This document shows positions 24,162 to 32,300 of a stretch of DNA of 64,000 nucleotides, piece by piece; the first letter of the stretch is position 1; the number at the start of each line of letters is the position of its first letter. The notes under the pieces are model-generated. The model saw only the letters and a program-made list of their open reading frames with translations, was not told where the DNA came from and searched no databases. This DNA comes from Mycolicibacterium aubagnense. GTDB lineage: Bacteria > Actinomycetota > Actinomycetes > Mycobacteriales > Mycobacteriaceae. Made by a program: the position numbers and the translations under genes. The DNA lies in NCBI RefSeq assembly GCF_010730955.1, contig NZ_AP022577.1, positions 1,364,001 through 1,428,000 of the forward strand, given 5' to 3'.

Positions 24162-25229
24162 ATGACGTCCGACGCCGTACTGGTCACGGGCGCCTTCGGC
24201 CTGGTGGGCAGGCAGACGGTGCTGCGCGTCGCGGCGTCGGGCCGGCCGGTGGTGGCGACGAGCCGCGACTCGAAGGCGAATCGCAAAGCCGCACGGCGCT
24301 TTCCGCCCAACGTCACGGTGCACTGGGCCGACCTCACCGATGGCGACGCAACACGCCGGATGATCGCGGCAGTGACGCCTGCCGCGATCGTCCATCTGGC
24401 AGCGGTCATCCCGCCGGACATCTACCGGAACCCCGGCTTCGCCCGCCGTGTCAACGTCGAGGCCACCGAGAGCGTGGTCCGCGCGGCAGAGGCATTGCCG
24501 GAGCCGCCACGATTCGTGCATGCGTCGAGCATGAGTGTGTACGGCCCTCGCAATCCCCATCGATGCCAGGAGTTGGTGCGCGCCGATACTCCCCTGCGCC
24601 CATACGACGCCTACGGACGGCAGAAGGCCGAATCCGAACGGATCGTGCGCTCGTCACGGCTGGACTGGACGGTGCTGAGGCTGGGCGGCGTATTGAGCCA
24701 TGAACCCGGCGCGATGGGGATGGGGACCGACAATGCCTACTTTTCCAGTCTGCTGCCCGCCGACAGCCGACTGCACACCGTCGATGCGCGCGATGCGGCG
24801 TGGGCCCTCGCCGCGGCCACTACGGCAGACATCGTGGGTGAAATCCTTTTGGTCGCAGGCGATGAGTCCCACAAGATCGCCAACTGGGAGGTCACTGCGG
24901 CGATGATGCGTGCCGCAGGGCTGGGCGATGCGCCGCCGCCCAGCCGGCCCGGCAATCCCGACAGCGACGACGACTGGTACCCGGCTGCCGACTGGATGGA
25001 CACCAGCAGGGCACAGGAAGCACTTGGATTCCAACATGTTTCATGGGACCAGATGATCGCCGACTACCGGCGGGAGGTCGGCTGGCGTCGATATCCCCTG
25101 CGTTTGGCCGCACCGCTGGCGCGCGCGGCCATGAAGCGCAATGACGCGTTTCGCGGCCGGCCTGGCCCGTATACCGACCCGTGGGGCGCCATCCGGGCAC
25201 GGTGGGGCGAACCGTTGGTCGACGGTTAG
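24162..25229 (+). CDS. NAD-dependent epimerase/dehydratase family protein
   Basis: A 355-residue extended-type SDR. N-terminal TGAFGLVGRQTVLRVAASG (cofactor), HLAAVIPPDIYRNP, SSMSVYG, and the YxxxK catalytic pair in YDAYGRQKAESE (about 148-159) are present. It resembles the product of 56178-57314 in layout, including the PxDDDWYPAADWMDTSRAQE region near residue 265. Such proteins in catabolic islands act as 3-beta-hydroxysteroid dehydrogenase-like or sugar-epimerase-like enzymes; the substrate cannot be assigned. The stop overlaps the convergent SnoaL-like gene by 4 bases. Confidence 0.86.
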   Translation: MTSDAVLVTGAFGLVGRQTVLRVAASGRPVVATSRDSKANRKAARRFPPNVTVHWADLTDGDATRRMIAAVTPAAIVHLAAVIPPDIYRNPGFARRVNVEATESVVRAAEALPEPPRFVHASSMSVYGPRNPHRCQELVRADTPLRPYDAYGRQKAESERIVRSSRLDWTVLRLGGVLSHEPGAMGMGTDNAYFSSLLPADSRLHTVDARDAAWALAAATTADIVGEILLVAGDESHKIANWEVTAAMMRAAGLGDAPPPSRPGNPDSDDDWYPAADWMDTSRAQEALGFQHVSWDQMIADYRREVGWRRYPLRLAAPLARAAMKRNDAFRGRPGPYTDPWGAIRARWGEPLVDG

Positions 25230-25732
25230 CGGCTCGGGAACCAACGGCCGGCAGCGTCGCGTACTCGGGGCGAGATCCGCACCGAGAAGACAGCATTGAA
25301 CACGTCTTCCCGCAATCGCGTCAGTGTGGACGTCTTGATCCGCCACTGCCCGTCGACCTTCTCGTACGTTTCGTGGTAGTGACCGTAGCCCTGCAGGTTC
25401 ACCCCGGGAGCGAGCCGCACCACGTCGTTCAGCGCCCACACGCCACTGGCGGTCAACGGTGACGTCAGCTCGATTTCCGGCGCGTGGACCTGATGCACGG
25501 TCGGCTGCGACGGCTTACCCAGTGTCCGCCGGAGGAAGACCACGAATTCATCCGCACCGCAGATGATCTTGCCGCCCGCCTGGCTGGTGTCACTCACGAA
25601 GTCGTCCGTGAACAGCTGCCGCCACGCCACCCAGTCCTTGGTGTCGAGCAGCCGGCAGTACCGGGCCTTCAGCTGCTTGATGGCCTCGATGTCGGCCCAG
25701 GCCGCCGGGTCGGTCGTGCGATCACCAGACAT
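25226..25732 (-). CDS. SnoaL/NTF2-like protein
   Basis: A 168-residue NTF2-like protein (DIEAIKQLKARYCRLLDTKDWVAWRQLFTDDFV, about residues 13-45, is the SnoaL_4 signature). ATG 25732 lies 11 bases inside the end of the COX4-like gene, which makes it the last gene of the membrane operon; longer frames overlap that gene more. Strand pattern: VHQVHAPEIEL, GYGHYHETYEKVDGQWRIKTSTLTRLR. An isomerase or dehydratase role is possible. Why it sits behind oxidase-like subunits is unclear. Confidence 0.84.
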   Translation of the reverse strand: MSGDRTTDPAAWADIEAIKQLKARYCRLLDTKDWVAWRQLFTDDFVSDTSQAGGKIICGADEFVVFLRRTLGKPSQPTVHQVHAPEIELTSPLTASGVWALNDVVRLAPGVNLQGYGHYHETYEKVDGQWRIKTSTLTRLREDVFNAVFSVRISPRVRDAAGRWFPSR

Positions 25733-25991
25733 AGATGACAACGATCGCACCGAACAGTGCCACGAGCCAGCCATCGGTTGCCAGTTTCAGCCACACAGGT
25801 GCGGTCCGCACCTCCATGAACTCCTGGATGATCAGGCGGGTCTTGATGATCGCCAACACGAGCACCCCGATGGTTATCGGCGTGCTCGCGGCGACCGGCT
25901 CCGTGTGACGGGCCGGAGCCAGGAACCAGGACACCACCGTGATCATCGACAGTCCGGCCCAGACCGCGGTGGTGCGTGCGGCAGCAGTCAT
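25722..25991 (-). CDS. COX4_pro / NorF-like small membrane subunit
   Basis: An 89-residue integral membrane protein with three predicted helices (about 8-27, 37-57 and 70-88). The segment IKTRLIIQEFMEVRTAPVWLK is diagnostic for prokaryotic cytochrome c oxidase subunit IV (COX4_pro), a family that also contains NorF. It follows the COX3-like gene with a 1-base gap. Subunit IV has no redox centre and assists assembly or stability of the haem-copper enzyme. No subunit I or II gene is in the window. Confidence 0.85.
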   Translation of the reverse strand: MTAAARTTAVWAGLSMITVVSWFLAPARHTEPVAASTPITIGVLVLAIIKTRLIIQEFMEVRTAPVWLKLATDGWLVALFGAIVVIYVW

Positions 25992-25992
25992 C

Positions 25993-26562
25993 TCACCTCA
26001 TCACATAGAGCAGCGCGAAGATGACGACCCAGAGCAGGTCGACCATGTGCCAGTAGGTCGCACCGGTCTCGACCGGCTCGACGCGTTGGCGATTACCCAG
26101 TTCGGCGTAGGCAACGGCGAGGAACACCAGGCCGATGGCAACGTGAAACAGGTGTACGCCGGTGAGCATGTAGTAGTACATGAAGAAGCTGTTGCTCGGA
26201 AAAGTATGTCCCTGAGCGATTTTCGCCGACCACTCGTAGGCCTTGACGAGCATGAACACCACCCCGCACAGCCCACCGCCGATGGTCAGTTTCCGGGCCC
26301 GCTCGAAGTCGCCGCCGCGGGCCACCTGCACAGCGCGCGCCACGAACCACGAACTGGCCAGCAGCACCAGCGTGTTGACCACACCGATGTTCAGGCTGAG
26401 GTGCCGCTGCGACTCGATGAACAGGTCGCGCTCGTGGTGGCGGGAAATCATGAAGATGACGAAGTAGCTGCCGAAGATGACGAAGTCGCCCAGGACGAAG
26501 ACCCAGAGGTCCTTATTGGCGGGCAGGTGCTTTGTCGCTGAAGTCGCAGAGGTGTGCGCCAT
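25993..26562 (-). CDS. Cytochrome c oxidase subunit III / NorE-like protein
   Basis: A 189-residue five-helix member of the COX3 family, short as in NorE. Key regions: WVFVLGDFVIFGSYFVIFM (about 20-38), NTLVLLASSWFVARA (about 63-77), VFMLVKAYEW (about 102-111, with the family Glu), YYYMLTGVHLFHVAIGLVFL (about 128-147) and YWHMVDLLWVVIFALLY (about 170-186). The H and E residues match COX3 lipid- and proton-entry positions. It is encoded 3 bases after a six-helix protein. NorE supports nitric oxide reductase in Paracoccus-type nor clusters; with NorQ and NorD at the start of the window it may serve the same enzyme. Confidence 0.88.
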   Translation of the reverse strand: MAHTSATSATKHLPANKDLWVFVLGDFVIFGSYFVIFMISRHHERDLFIESQRHLSLNIGVVNTLVLLASSWFVARAVQVARGGDFERARKLTIGGGLCGVVFMLVKAYEWSAKIAQGHTFPSNSFFMYYYMLTGVHLFHVAIGLVFLAVAYAELGNRQRVEPVETGATYWHMVDLLWVVIFALLYVMR

Positions 26563-26565
26563 GGT

Positions 26566-27306
26566 TCAGTCCTGGACCTGTTCGCTCGGCGACTGATTCT
26601 TGATGGCCACGTAGAGCAGCCGGATCATGCAGAACTCCCACACCACGAAAACCACTGTGCCGAGGTAGAAGCTGATGGACCCGTTCCAGGCCAACGGTCC
26701 AGACCGGAAGACAAACACGGGGCTGGCGAGCAGTTCGGTCACGATCATCCAGATCGACATGTAGGCAAGCCATTTCGGCAGCACGTTGTTGTGGTCGAGG
26801 AAGATCGCCAACGCCAGCACCATGTTCTGGGTGCAGAAGCATCCCAGCGATCCGACGAATGACAACAGGCACCAGTCGTAGAGCATCACCATGATCTGCG
26901 GATCACGGTCGGGCCGCAGCGCCGCCGCCACGAACGCGAACGCCGGAATCAGGCAGCCCGGCAGCCCGCCGACCACCAGCGAGCCGATGTACGCGTAGGC
27001 GAAGACGGGACTCACCGACATCCGTTTGATCTGTTGTGCGATCAGCCCATTCGCGACGCTGGCGAAACCGATGAAGAACATCAGCAGCGCGAAGCCGACC
27101 CGGATGGTCAGCGAGTGGTCGACGAAGAACTGCACGATCTGGGCTGACGTGATGTCGGGCCGCGGCGGTGGCATCACGCGCGTCAGCACCACGAAGATGA
27201 GGCCGAAGATGTTGTAGAAGACCGGGATGGTCCACCACGCGATCCACTGGTCGATCTTCGGCTTCCGGGTCCACGCCGGGGCGGTCCACGCTGGGGCCAG
27301 CGTCAT
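26566..27306 (-). CDS. Six-helix membrane protein B (unknown function)
   Basis: A 246-residue integral membrane protein with about six helices and no recognised family. It is clearly related to the product of the gene just upstream: both have PPxxxxxTxxQxxxF near residue 50, an IAxQ(I/M)KRMS loop, AYxYIG, RPxRDPQ and LALA(I/V)xLD. ATG 27306 overlaps the stop of that gene (ATGA). The 3' neighbour is the COX3-like gene. There are no histidine ligands in a subunit I pattern, so it is not the haem-copper catalytic subunit. The placement suggests an accessory or quinone-interacting part of an oxidase-like complex. Confidence 0.8.
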   Translation of the reverse strand: MTLAPAWTAPAWTRKPKIDQWIAWWTIPVFYNIFGLIFVVLTRVMPPPRPDITSAQIVQFFVDHSLTIRVGFALLMFFIGFASVANGLIAQQIKRMSVSPVFAYAYIGSLVVGGLPGCLIPAFAFVAAALRPDRDPQIMVMLYDWCLLSFVGSLGCFCTQNMVLALAIFLDHNNVLPKWLAYMSIWMIVTELLASPVFVFRSGPLAWNGSISFYLGTVVFVVWEFCMIRLLYVAIKNQSPSEQVQD

Positions 27307-27995
27307 GGCTCCCCCGCCTGAGCGCTGATCGCCGACCGCACCACCACGAACATCACGACGAGATACAGGCAGAATGCGCCCAGTCGCAGCCAGAACGACA
27401 CGGCGCCGTTCCAGGCGAACGGTCCGGCTGTGACGATCACCGCACCCACCGCGGGGGCCATGGCGGCGGCGATGAGCACGTTGAATCCCGCCACCCAGCG
27501 CGGGAAGATCGGTACCGGTCGCTGGTCGAGGTAAACCGCCAGCGCCAGGGCGAGATTCATCACCACGACAGCCCCCACCGGCGCGGTGAACACCAGCCAG
27601 GCCATGTCGTTGAGCAGCAGGATCAGCTGTGGGTCCCGGCCGGGACGGTAGGCAGCGATCAGCCAGAAGATATCGGCGATGGCGAACAGCGTTGCACCCG
27701 TCGAGGCCGCCCCGATGTAGCTGTACGCCAAGACGTGGCTGGGCAACGACATTCGCTTCATCTGTACGGCGATGGTCATGAAGAACGGGATCAGCATGAT
27801 CGCGCACAGGTTGAAGGTGACCATCGAGAACCGGATCGCTGCCGTGTGCTGGGCGTAGAAGTCCGCAACCTGTACTGCCGTCAGGCTCGGCGGCATCGGC
27901 GGCAGAAAGCCCGGGAAGGCAACGAACGCCACCGCCATGATGGCGCCGAAAACCGGCACCAGCCAAAGGCTTATCCATTGGGGCCGTAAGTCCAC
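27303..27995 (-). CDS. Six-helix membrane protein A (paralogue of protein B)
   Basis: First gene of the membrane operon. A 230-residue protein with about six membrane helices (roughly 8-30, 56-77, 88-115, 129-155, 166-190 and 202-224). It shares loops with protein B (QMKRMS, AYSYIGA, YRPGRDPQL, LALALAVYLDQ), so the pair arose by tandem duplication. The GTG start at 27995 has GGAGGGAG 6 bases upstream. Directly upstream is a 17-bp palindrome and a divergent TetR gene, which probably represses it. I do not recognise the family. Confidence 0.8.
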   Translation of the reverse strand: MDLRPQWISLWLVPVFGAIMAVAFVAFPGFLPPMPPSLTAVQVADFYAQHTAAIRFSMVTFNLCAIMLIPFFMTIAVQMKRMSLPSHVLAYSYIGAASTGATLFAIADIFWLIAAYRPGRDPQLILLLNDMAWLVFTAPVGAVVVMNLALALAVYLDQRPVPIFPRWVAGFNVLIAAAMAPAVGAVIVTAGPFAWNGAVSFWLRLGAFCLYLVVMFVVVRSAISAQAGEP

Positions 27996-28020
27996 CGGGG
28001 ACTCCCTCCATCCACCGATC

Positions 28021-28062
28021 GGTTGCCGATCGGCTACTTCGGACGGTAGCCGATCGGCAACC
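28021..28062. promoter_or_regulatory. Perfect 17-bp inverted repeat, candidate operator between TetR and membrane operon
   Basis: GGTTGCCGATCGGCTAC (28021-28037) and GTAGCCGATCGGCAACC (28046-28062) are exact reverse complements with an 8-base centre. Each arm itself contains the palindrome GCCGATCGGC, and another CCGATCGG lies just before (28015-28022). The site sits between the divergent starts at 27995 and 28094, as expected for a TetR-type repressor controlling both. Confidence 0.78.
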
Positions 28063-28093
28063 TGGTGGTCAATCCTCAGTTACGCTGTGACAC

Positions 28094-28654
28094 GTGGGGA
28101 GATTCAGCGAGATCACGCGCAGCGCGGCGCAGACCCGCGTGCTCGACGCTGCGCTGACCCTGATCGCCGAGCACGGGGTCAGCGGCACCTCGCTGCAGAT
28201 GATCGCCGACACCATGGGCGTGACGAAAGCCGCGGTCTACAAACAATTCAAGACCAAGGAAGAAATCGTCGTGGCCATCACCGAGCGCGAACTCGGCAAG
28301 CTGGAGGACGCACTTGACGCCGCCGAGGCGACCGGCCACGCCACCCAGGCCCGGGACGTGTTGCTCGACAGGGTGATCGACCTGGCCATCGACCGCCGCG
28401 GCGCGGTGAACGTACTGCAATTCGACCCCGTCATCATCCGCCTGCAGGCCGAACACGAACCGTTTCAGCGGTTCGTCGAGCGGTTGTACGGCGCGCTGCT
28501 CGGCACCGACGACGGCGTCGCCGCCAGGCTGCACGCGGCGATGTTGTCGAGCGCGATCAGCGTGGCGGTGATGCACCCTTTGGTGGCCGACATCGACGAC
28601 GACACCCTGCGGGCACAACTCCTCGAGATGACGCGGCGGATGCTGGGCCTCTAG
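28094..28654 (+). CDS. TetR-family regulator of the membrane operon (predicted)
   Basis: A 186-residue TetR repressor with the HTH TSLQMIADTMGVTKAAVYKQF (about 32-52) followed by KTKEE. The C-terminal domain is not assignable to a ligand class. The GTG start lies 31 bases from the large palindrome, which also faces the membrane operon, so it probably controls both. The stop overlaps the convergent MeaB gene end by 4 bases. The signal could be a redox-active or lipophilic compound, but this is speculation. Confidence 0.88.
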   Translation: MGRFSEITRSAAQTRVLDAALTLIAEHGVSGTSLQMIADTMGVTKAAVYKQFKTKEEIVVAITERELGKLEDALDAAEATGHATQARDVLLDRVIDLAIDRRGAVNVLQFDPVIIRLQAEHEPFQRFVERLYGALLGTDDGVAARLHAAMLSSAISVAVMHPLVADIDDDTLRAQLLEMTRRMLGL

Positions 28655-29520
28655 GTATCGCCGGCGAACAGTCGCTCGGCGGCCGAATATGGATCGTCAC
28701 CACCGCTCGCCACCGTTTCAGCGAGCCGGTCGAGATCGGGGTGGCCCCGCAGGCGGGTGAGCGCCAACGACAGAATCTGCGCCCGGGCGCGCGCGGTCCG
28801 GCGGGCCGGACTGTCGGCCCGGTGATGCGCATCGATCGCGTCGACCAGTTCGGACAGCCCCCGCCCCTGCGCGGCAACGAGTTTGAGGATCGGGACCGCG
28901 GTTTCCGCACGTAGATCGCGGACCGTCTGGTCGGCGCCGTCCCGGTCGGCCTTGTTCACGACGACAATATCCGCGACCTCGAGCAGACCGGCCTTGGCGG
29001 CCTGCACCGCATCGCCGGCGCCGGGGTTGAGGATCACGATCGTCGGGTCCGCGATGGCGGCGACTTCAACCTCCGACTGTCCCACGCCAACGGTTTCGAG
29101 CACGATCAGGTCATAGGCCAGCGCGGCGAGCACCCTGATGGCGGCCGGCACCGCGGCAGCCAGACCGCCGAGGTGGCCGCGGGTGGCGACCGATCGAATC
29201 AACACATCCGGATCATTGATGTGGGCGGCCATCCGGATCCGGTCACCCAGCAGCGCGCCGCCGCTGTACGGCGACGACGGGTCGACAGCCAGCACCGCCA
29301 CCCGCATCCCCTGCTCTCGGTACGCCCCGACGAGTGCCCCGACGGTCGTCGACTTCCCCGCACCGGGCGGCCCGGTGACACCCAGCACCCGCAGCGGAGT
29401 CGCGGCGCCGAGGGCATCGAGAACCTCAGTCCGGCGCGCACTCTCGACCATGCTCAGCAGCCGGCCGGCCGCGCGGAGGGAACCGCCGCGAGCCGCCGCG
29501 ATGAGCTCATCGATCGTCAT
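28651..29520 (-). CDS. meaB: MeaB/ArgK-type G3E GTPase, B12-mutase chaperone
   Basis: A 289-residue P-loop GTPase that protects and reloads adenosylcobalamin mutases. Walker A GPPGAGKS lies at residues 50-57; AVDPSSPYSGGALLGDRIRM (about 79-98), SVATRGHLGG, ETVGVGQSEVEVA and NKAD (guanine specificity) follow in the family order. ATG 29520 is used. It is divergent from an SDR gene behind operator site 4. The mutase subunits lie about 7.4 kb away (36936-38878), and the large one has lost its N-terminus, so MeaB may now be without a working local client. Confidence 0.92.
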   Translation of the reverse strand: MTIDELIAAARGGSLRAAGRLLSMVESARRTEVLDALGAATPLRVLGVTGPPGAGKSTTVGALVGAYREQGMRVAVLAVDPSSPYSGGALLGDRIRMAAHINDPDVLIRSVATRGHLGGLAAAVPAAIRVLAALAYDLIVLETVGVGQSEVEVAAIADPTIVILNPGAGDAVQAAKAGLLEVADIVVVNKADRDGADQTVRDLRAETAVPILKLVAAQGRGLSELVDAIDAHHRADSPARRTARARAQILSLALTRLRGHPDLDRLAETVASGGDDPYSAAERLFAGDT

Positions 29521-29553
29521 CGTCCGAACTCTATCCGACCGACCCCCTTGATT

Positions 29554-29568
29554 GAGAATGTTATTCTC
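29554..29568. promoter_or_regulatory. GAGAAT-N3-ATTCTC operator, site 4
   Basis: GAGAATGTTATTCTC, a perfect inverted repeat between the MeaB gene (minus) and an SDR gene (plus). On the plus strand a TTGATT (29548-29553) and a TAAAGA (29572-29577) flank it with an 18-base spacer, the same arrangement as at site 5. A repressor here would block the SDR promoter. Confidence 0.77.
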
Positions 29569-29606
29569 CACTAAAGAGAGTATTCCTTGCACGAAGGGTA
29601 GGCGGT

Positions 29607-30371
29607 ATGGAGATCAGCGGAAGTTCGGCCATCGTCGTCGGGGGCACCGGCGGGCTCGGCGAAGCGACGGTGCGGCGCCTCGTCACGGCAGGCGCAAAGG
29701 TTGTCGTCGCCGACGTCGCCGACGACAAGGGCAAGGCGCTCCAGGACGAGCTGGGCATCCGCTACGTCCACACCGACGCCACCTCCGAGGAATCGGTACA
29801 GGCCGCCATCGCGGAGGCTGAATCGCTTGGTCCACTGCGCATTTCGGTGGACACGCACGGCGGTCCTGCGGCGGGCGGACGGCTGATCGGCAAAGATGGT
29901 TCGCCGCTCGGACTGGACGGCTTCGAGACGACCATCAAGTTTTACCTGACCGCGGTGTTCAACGTGATGCGCCTGGCAGCCGCCGCCATCGCCAAGACCG
30001 ACCCGCTCGAGGAAGGCGCCCGTGGCGTCATCATCAACACCGCGTCCATCGCCGGCATGGAAGGCCAGATCGGCCAGCTGCCGTACTCCGCCGCCAAGGG
30101 TGGCGTACTCGGCATGACGTTGGTGGCCGCGCGTGACCTGTCACCTCTCGGCATCCGGGTCGTCAGCATCGCGCCGGGCACCATCAACACCCCCGCCTAC
30201 GGTCAGTCGGCCGACCAGCTCGAGAAATACTGGGCCCCGCAGATCCCGTTCCCCAAGCGGATGGGCCGCTCGACCGAGTACGCACAGCTGGCCCAGAGCA
30301 TCATCGAAAACGACTACCTCAACGGCGAAGTCATCCGCCTCGACGGCGCGCTGCGCTTCCCGCCGCGGTAA
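29607..30371 (+). CDS. SDR oxidoreductase, HSD10-like 3-hydroxyacyl-CoA dehydrogenase
   Basis: A 254-residue SDR resembling type-2 3-hydroxyacyl-CoA dehydrogenase (HSD17B10). It has VGGTGGLGEATVRRLV (about 11-26), ADVADDKG (aspartate for NAD), the THGGPAAGGR region typical of the group, NTASIAGMEGQIGQLPYSAAK (serine and YxxxK, about 147-167) and IAPGTINTPAYG. It catalyses NAD-dependent oxidation of a 3-hydroxyacyl-CoA or a hydroxysteroid. ATG 29607 has AAGGG upstream. It is monocistronic, ending in a strong bidirectional terminator. Confidence 0.91.
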   Translation: MEISGSSAIVVGGTGGLGEATVRRLVTAGAKVVVADVADDKGKALQDELGIRYVHTDATSEESVQAAIAEAESLGPLRISVDTHGGPAAGGRLIGKDGSPLGLDGFETTIKFYLTAVFNVMRLAAAAIAKTDPLEEGARGVIINTASIAGMEGQIGQLPYSAAKGGVLGMTLVAARDLSPLGIRVVSIAPGTINTPAYGQSADQLEKYWAPQIPFPKRMGRSTEYAQLAQSIIENDYLNGEVIRLDGALRFPPR

Positions 30372-30387
30372 TCGACTGCTCAATGGA

Positions 30388-30424
30388 ATGTGGGGTTCAC
30401 GCCGGTCGCGTGAACCCCACATTG
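30388..30424. terminator. Bidirectional terminator hairpin
   Basis: AATGTGGGGTTCACG (30388-30402) pairs perfectly with CGTGAACCCCACATT (30410-30424) around a 7-base loop. It lies between the convergent SDR and enoyl-CoA hydratase genes. No long T-run follows, as is usual in mycobacteria. Confidence 0.82.
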
Positions 30425-30433
30425 ATACCGCGA

Positions 30434-31198
30434 CTACCCCTTGGCGATCAGTCCGTCGACGATCTTGTTGAAGTCGGCGGTGCCGAAGGACACGTACTCG
30501 GCGAGGTTCGCATAGTCGAGTGACGCCATCACCGAACGCTCCAACTGGATGTTCATCAGGCGTTTGGTGGCCTCGACAGCCTGATTGGGAAGCTCGGCGA
30601 GCTGTTTGGCGCAGGCGATGGCCTCGGCCACCGGGTCGGCGACGACGTGATTGGCCAGGCCGAGCTCGAGGGCGCGGGCCGCCTTGATCCGCACACCGGT
30701 CAGCGCAAACTCCTTGGCCTGCAACAGACTTATCTGTGATCCCCAGACGAGCGGACCGCCATCGGCGGCGACAAGGCCGATCTGCACGTGCGGGTCGGCG
30801 AAGAACGCATTCTCGGCCATGTAGACGATGTCCGACAGCGCGGCCAGGCTGCACCCGAGGCCGACGGCCGGCCCGTTGACCGCGGCGATGACCGGGATAC
30901 GGCATCGGACCATGCCGATCACGAGGTCACGGCCGTGCTTGATGGTCTTCTGCCGCAACGCCTCATCGTTGCGCAGCTCGTTGAGATAGTTGAAGTCGCC
31001 ACCCGCCGAGAAGGCTCGGCCCGCACCGGTGATCACCGCGACGCGGGCATCGGCGTCCTCGTTGAGTGCCTCCCAGATACTTGCCAGCCCAACGTGCAGC
31101 GGGTCGTTGACCGCATTGAGCTCGTCCGGGCGGTTCAGCGTGATGATCCGCAGCGGACCGTCGGCGCGGACGTCGATTTCCGTTGGCATGCCGTACAA
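30434..31198 (-). CDS. Enoyl-CoA hydratase/isomerase
   Basis: Crotonase-fold protein, 254 residues from TTG 31198, which has AGGAG 6 bases upstream; ATG 31189 is an alternative without a good site. Signatures: LNRPDELNAVNDPLH (about 22-36), the oxyanion-hole segment GAGRAFSAGGDFN (about 58-70), NGPAVGLGCSLAALSDIVYM (about 109-128) and GLVAADGG (about 141-148), where the aspartate replaces one hydratase glutamate. This pattern occurs in many actinobacterial EchA proteins, so it may be an isomerase. It is the last gene of the operon that begins with the acyl-CoA ligase. Confidence 0.89.
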   Translation of the reverse strand: MYGMPTEIDVRADGPLRIITLNRPDELNAVNDPLHVGLASIWEALNEDADARVAVITGAGRAFSAGGDFNYLNELRNDEALRQKTIKHGRDLVIGMVRCRIPVIAAVNGPAVGLGCSLAALSDIVYMAENAFFADPHVQIGLVAADGGPLVWGSQISLLQAKEFALTGVRIKAARALELGLANHVVADPVAEAIACAKQLAELPNQAVEATKRLMNIQLERSVMASLDYANLAEYVSFGTADFNKIVDGLIAKG

Positions 31199-31199
31199 G

Positions 31200-32300
31200 T
31201 CAGACTCCTAATCCCAGAATGCGTTGCGCGATGATGTTCTTCTGAATCTGCGACGTGCCGCCCATCACGCTCTGCGCACGGCTGTACATGTAGGCACCGA
31301 ACAGTTCGGGGTCGCCGGTACCCACGGTCGCCAGCGCCGCATGGCCGACGGACTGTTCGGTCCACGTCATCAGCAGCTTGTCCAGGGAGCCCTGCGGTCC
31401 GTGGGTGATGCCGTCGAGTTGCTCGGACAACCGCCTGCGCACATGCAGGCGCAGCATCTCGGTCTGCACCCACGCCCAGGACAGCGCCTCCGGCGGGGTG
31501 CCGTCGACCCGGGCGGCCAACTGCCGCACCAGCTTTCCGTAGCGTGCCGAGAAGCCCAGCGTCGAGGGCTCACGTTCGTGGCTGACGACCGTCATCGCCA
31601 GCTTCCAGCCCTCCCCCGGCGCGCCGACCATGTTCTCCGCCGGCACCCGCGCGCCGTCGAACAGCACCTGGCCGAATTCCTTGGTGACACCGCTGATCAT
31701 CTTCAACGGCCGCTGCTCGATGCCGGGCTGGTGCATCGAGACGATGAACGCCGAGATGCCTTTATGTTTGGGCAATTGCTTGGCTTCAGCCTTGTCCGTG
31801 CGTGCCAGCACCAGACACCAGTCGGCCACATCGGAATAGCTCGTCCAGACCTTGTGCCCGTGGATGACGTACTCGTCGCCGTCCCGAGTCGCCGTCGTGG
31901 TCAGCGACGCGAGATCCGAACCGGCCCCGGGCTCCGAGAACCCTTGGCACCATCGCTGCGTGCCGTTGATCATCCCGGGCAGAAACCGTTGCTGCAGTTC
32001 CTTGCTGCCGTGATGGCCCAGTCCCACCACGAGGTAGCCGAGGCTCGGCCGCGCCGGCGCGCCCGCCTTGGCGATCTCCTCGTCGACGATCACGTCGTAC
32101 ACCGGCGGCAGCTCCTGGCCGCCGAACTCCTTCGGCCACGACGTGCCGAAGAAGCCGGCACCGTAGAGCGCGCGGTGCCAATCACCCTGAGCAGCCCAGT
32201 ACTCGTCGCCCGAGGTCGGGAACCTACCCTTCTGCTCGGTCAGCCACGCGCGAAGCCGGTCCCGAAAGGCGGCTTCCTCCGGCGAGTCACGAAAGTCCAA
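31200..32300 (-). CDS. Acyl-CoA dehydrogenase, full-length member of a pair
   Basis: A 366-residue ACAD similar in type to the product of 16475. Motifs: WCQGFSEPGAGSDLASLTTTA (about 117-137), VWTSYSDVADWC, VVSHEREPSTLGF (candidate helix-G glutamate) and GGTSQIQKNIIAQRILGLGV at the end. The C-terminal signature has Q where many homologues have E, but the helix-G glutamate is retained. It overlaps the short ACAD upstream by 14 bases, so the two are probably a heteromeric enzyme. Confidence 0.91.
   Translation of the reverse strand: MDFRDSPEEAAFRDRLRAWLTEQKGRFPTSGDEYWAAQGDWHRALYGAGFFGTSWPKEFGGQELPPVYDVIVDEEIAKAGAPARPSLGYLVVGLGHHGSKELQQRFLPGMINGTQRWCQGFSEPGAGSDLASLTTTATRDGDEYVIHGHKVWTSYSDVADWCLVLARTDKAEAKQLPKHKGISAFIVSMHQPGIEQRPLKMISGVTKEFGQVLFDGARVPAENMVGAPGEGWKLAMTVVSHEREPSTLGFSARYGKLVRQLAARVDGTPPEALSWAWVQTEMLRLHVRRRLSEQLDGITHGPQGSLDKLLMTWTEQSVGHAALATVGTGDPELFGAYMYSRAQSVMGGTSQIQKNIIAQRILGLGV

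Noticed and set aside
31200..31260. Loss of the catalytic glutamate in the ACAD at 31200 (GGTSQIQ)
   Set aside because: In this ACAD type the base can come from the helix-G region, where HERE is present; the C-terminal Q alone does not show inactivity.
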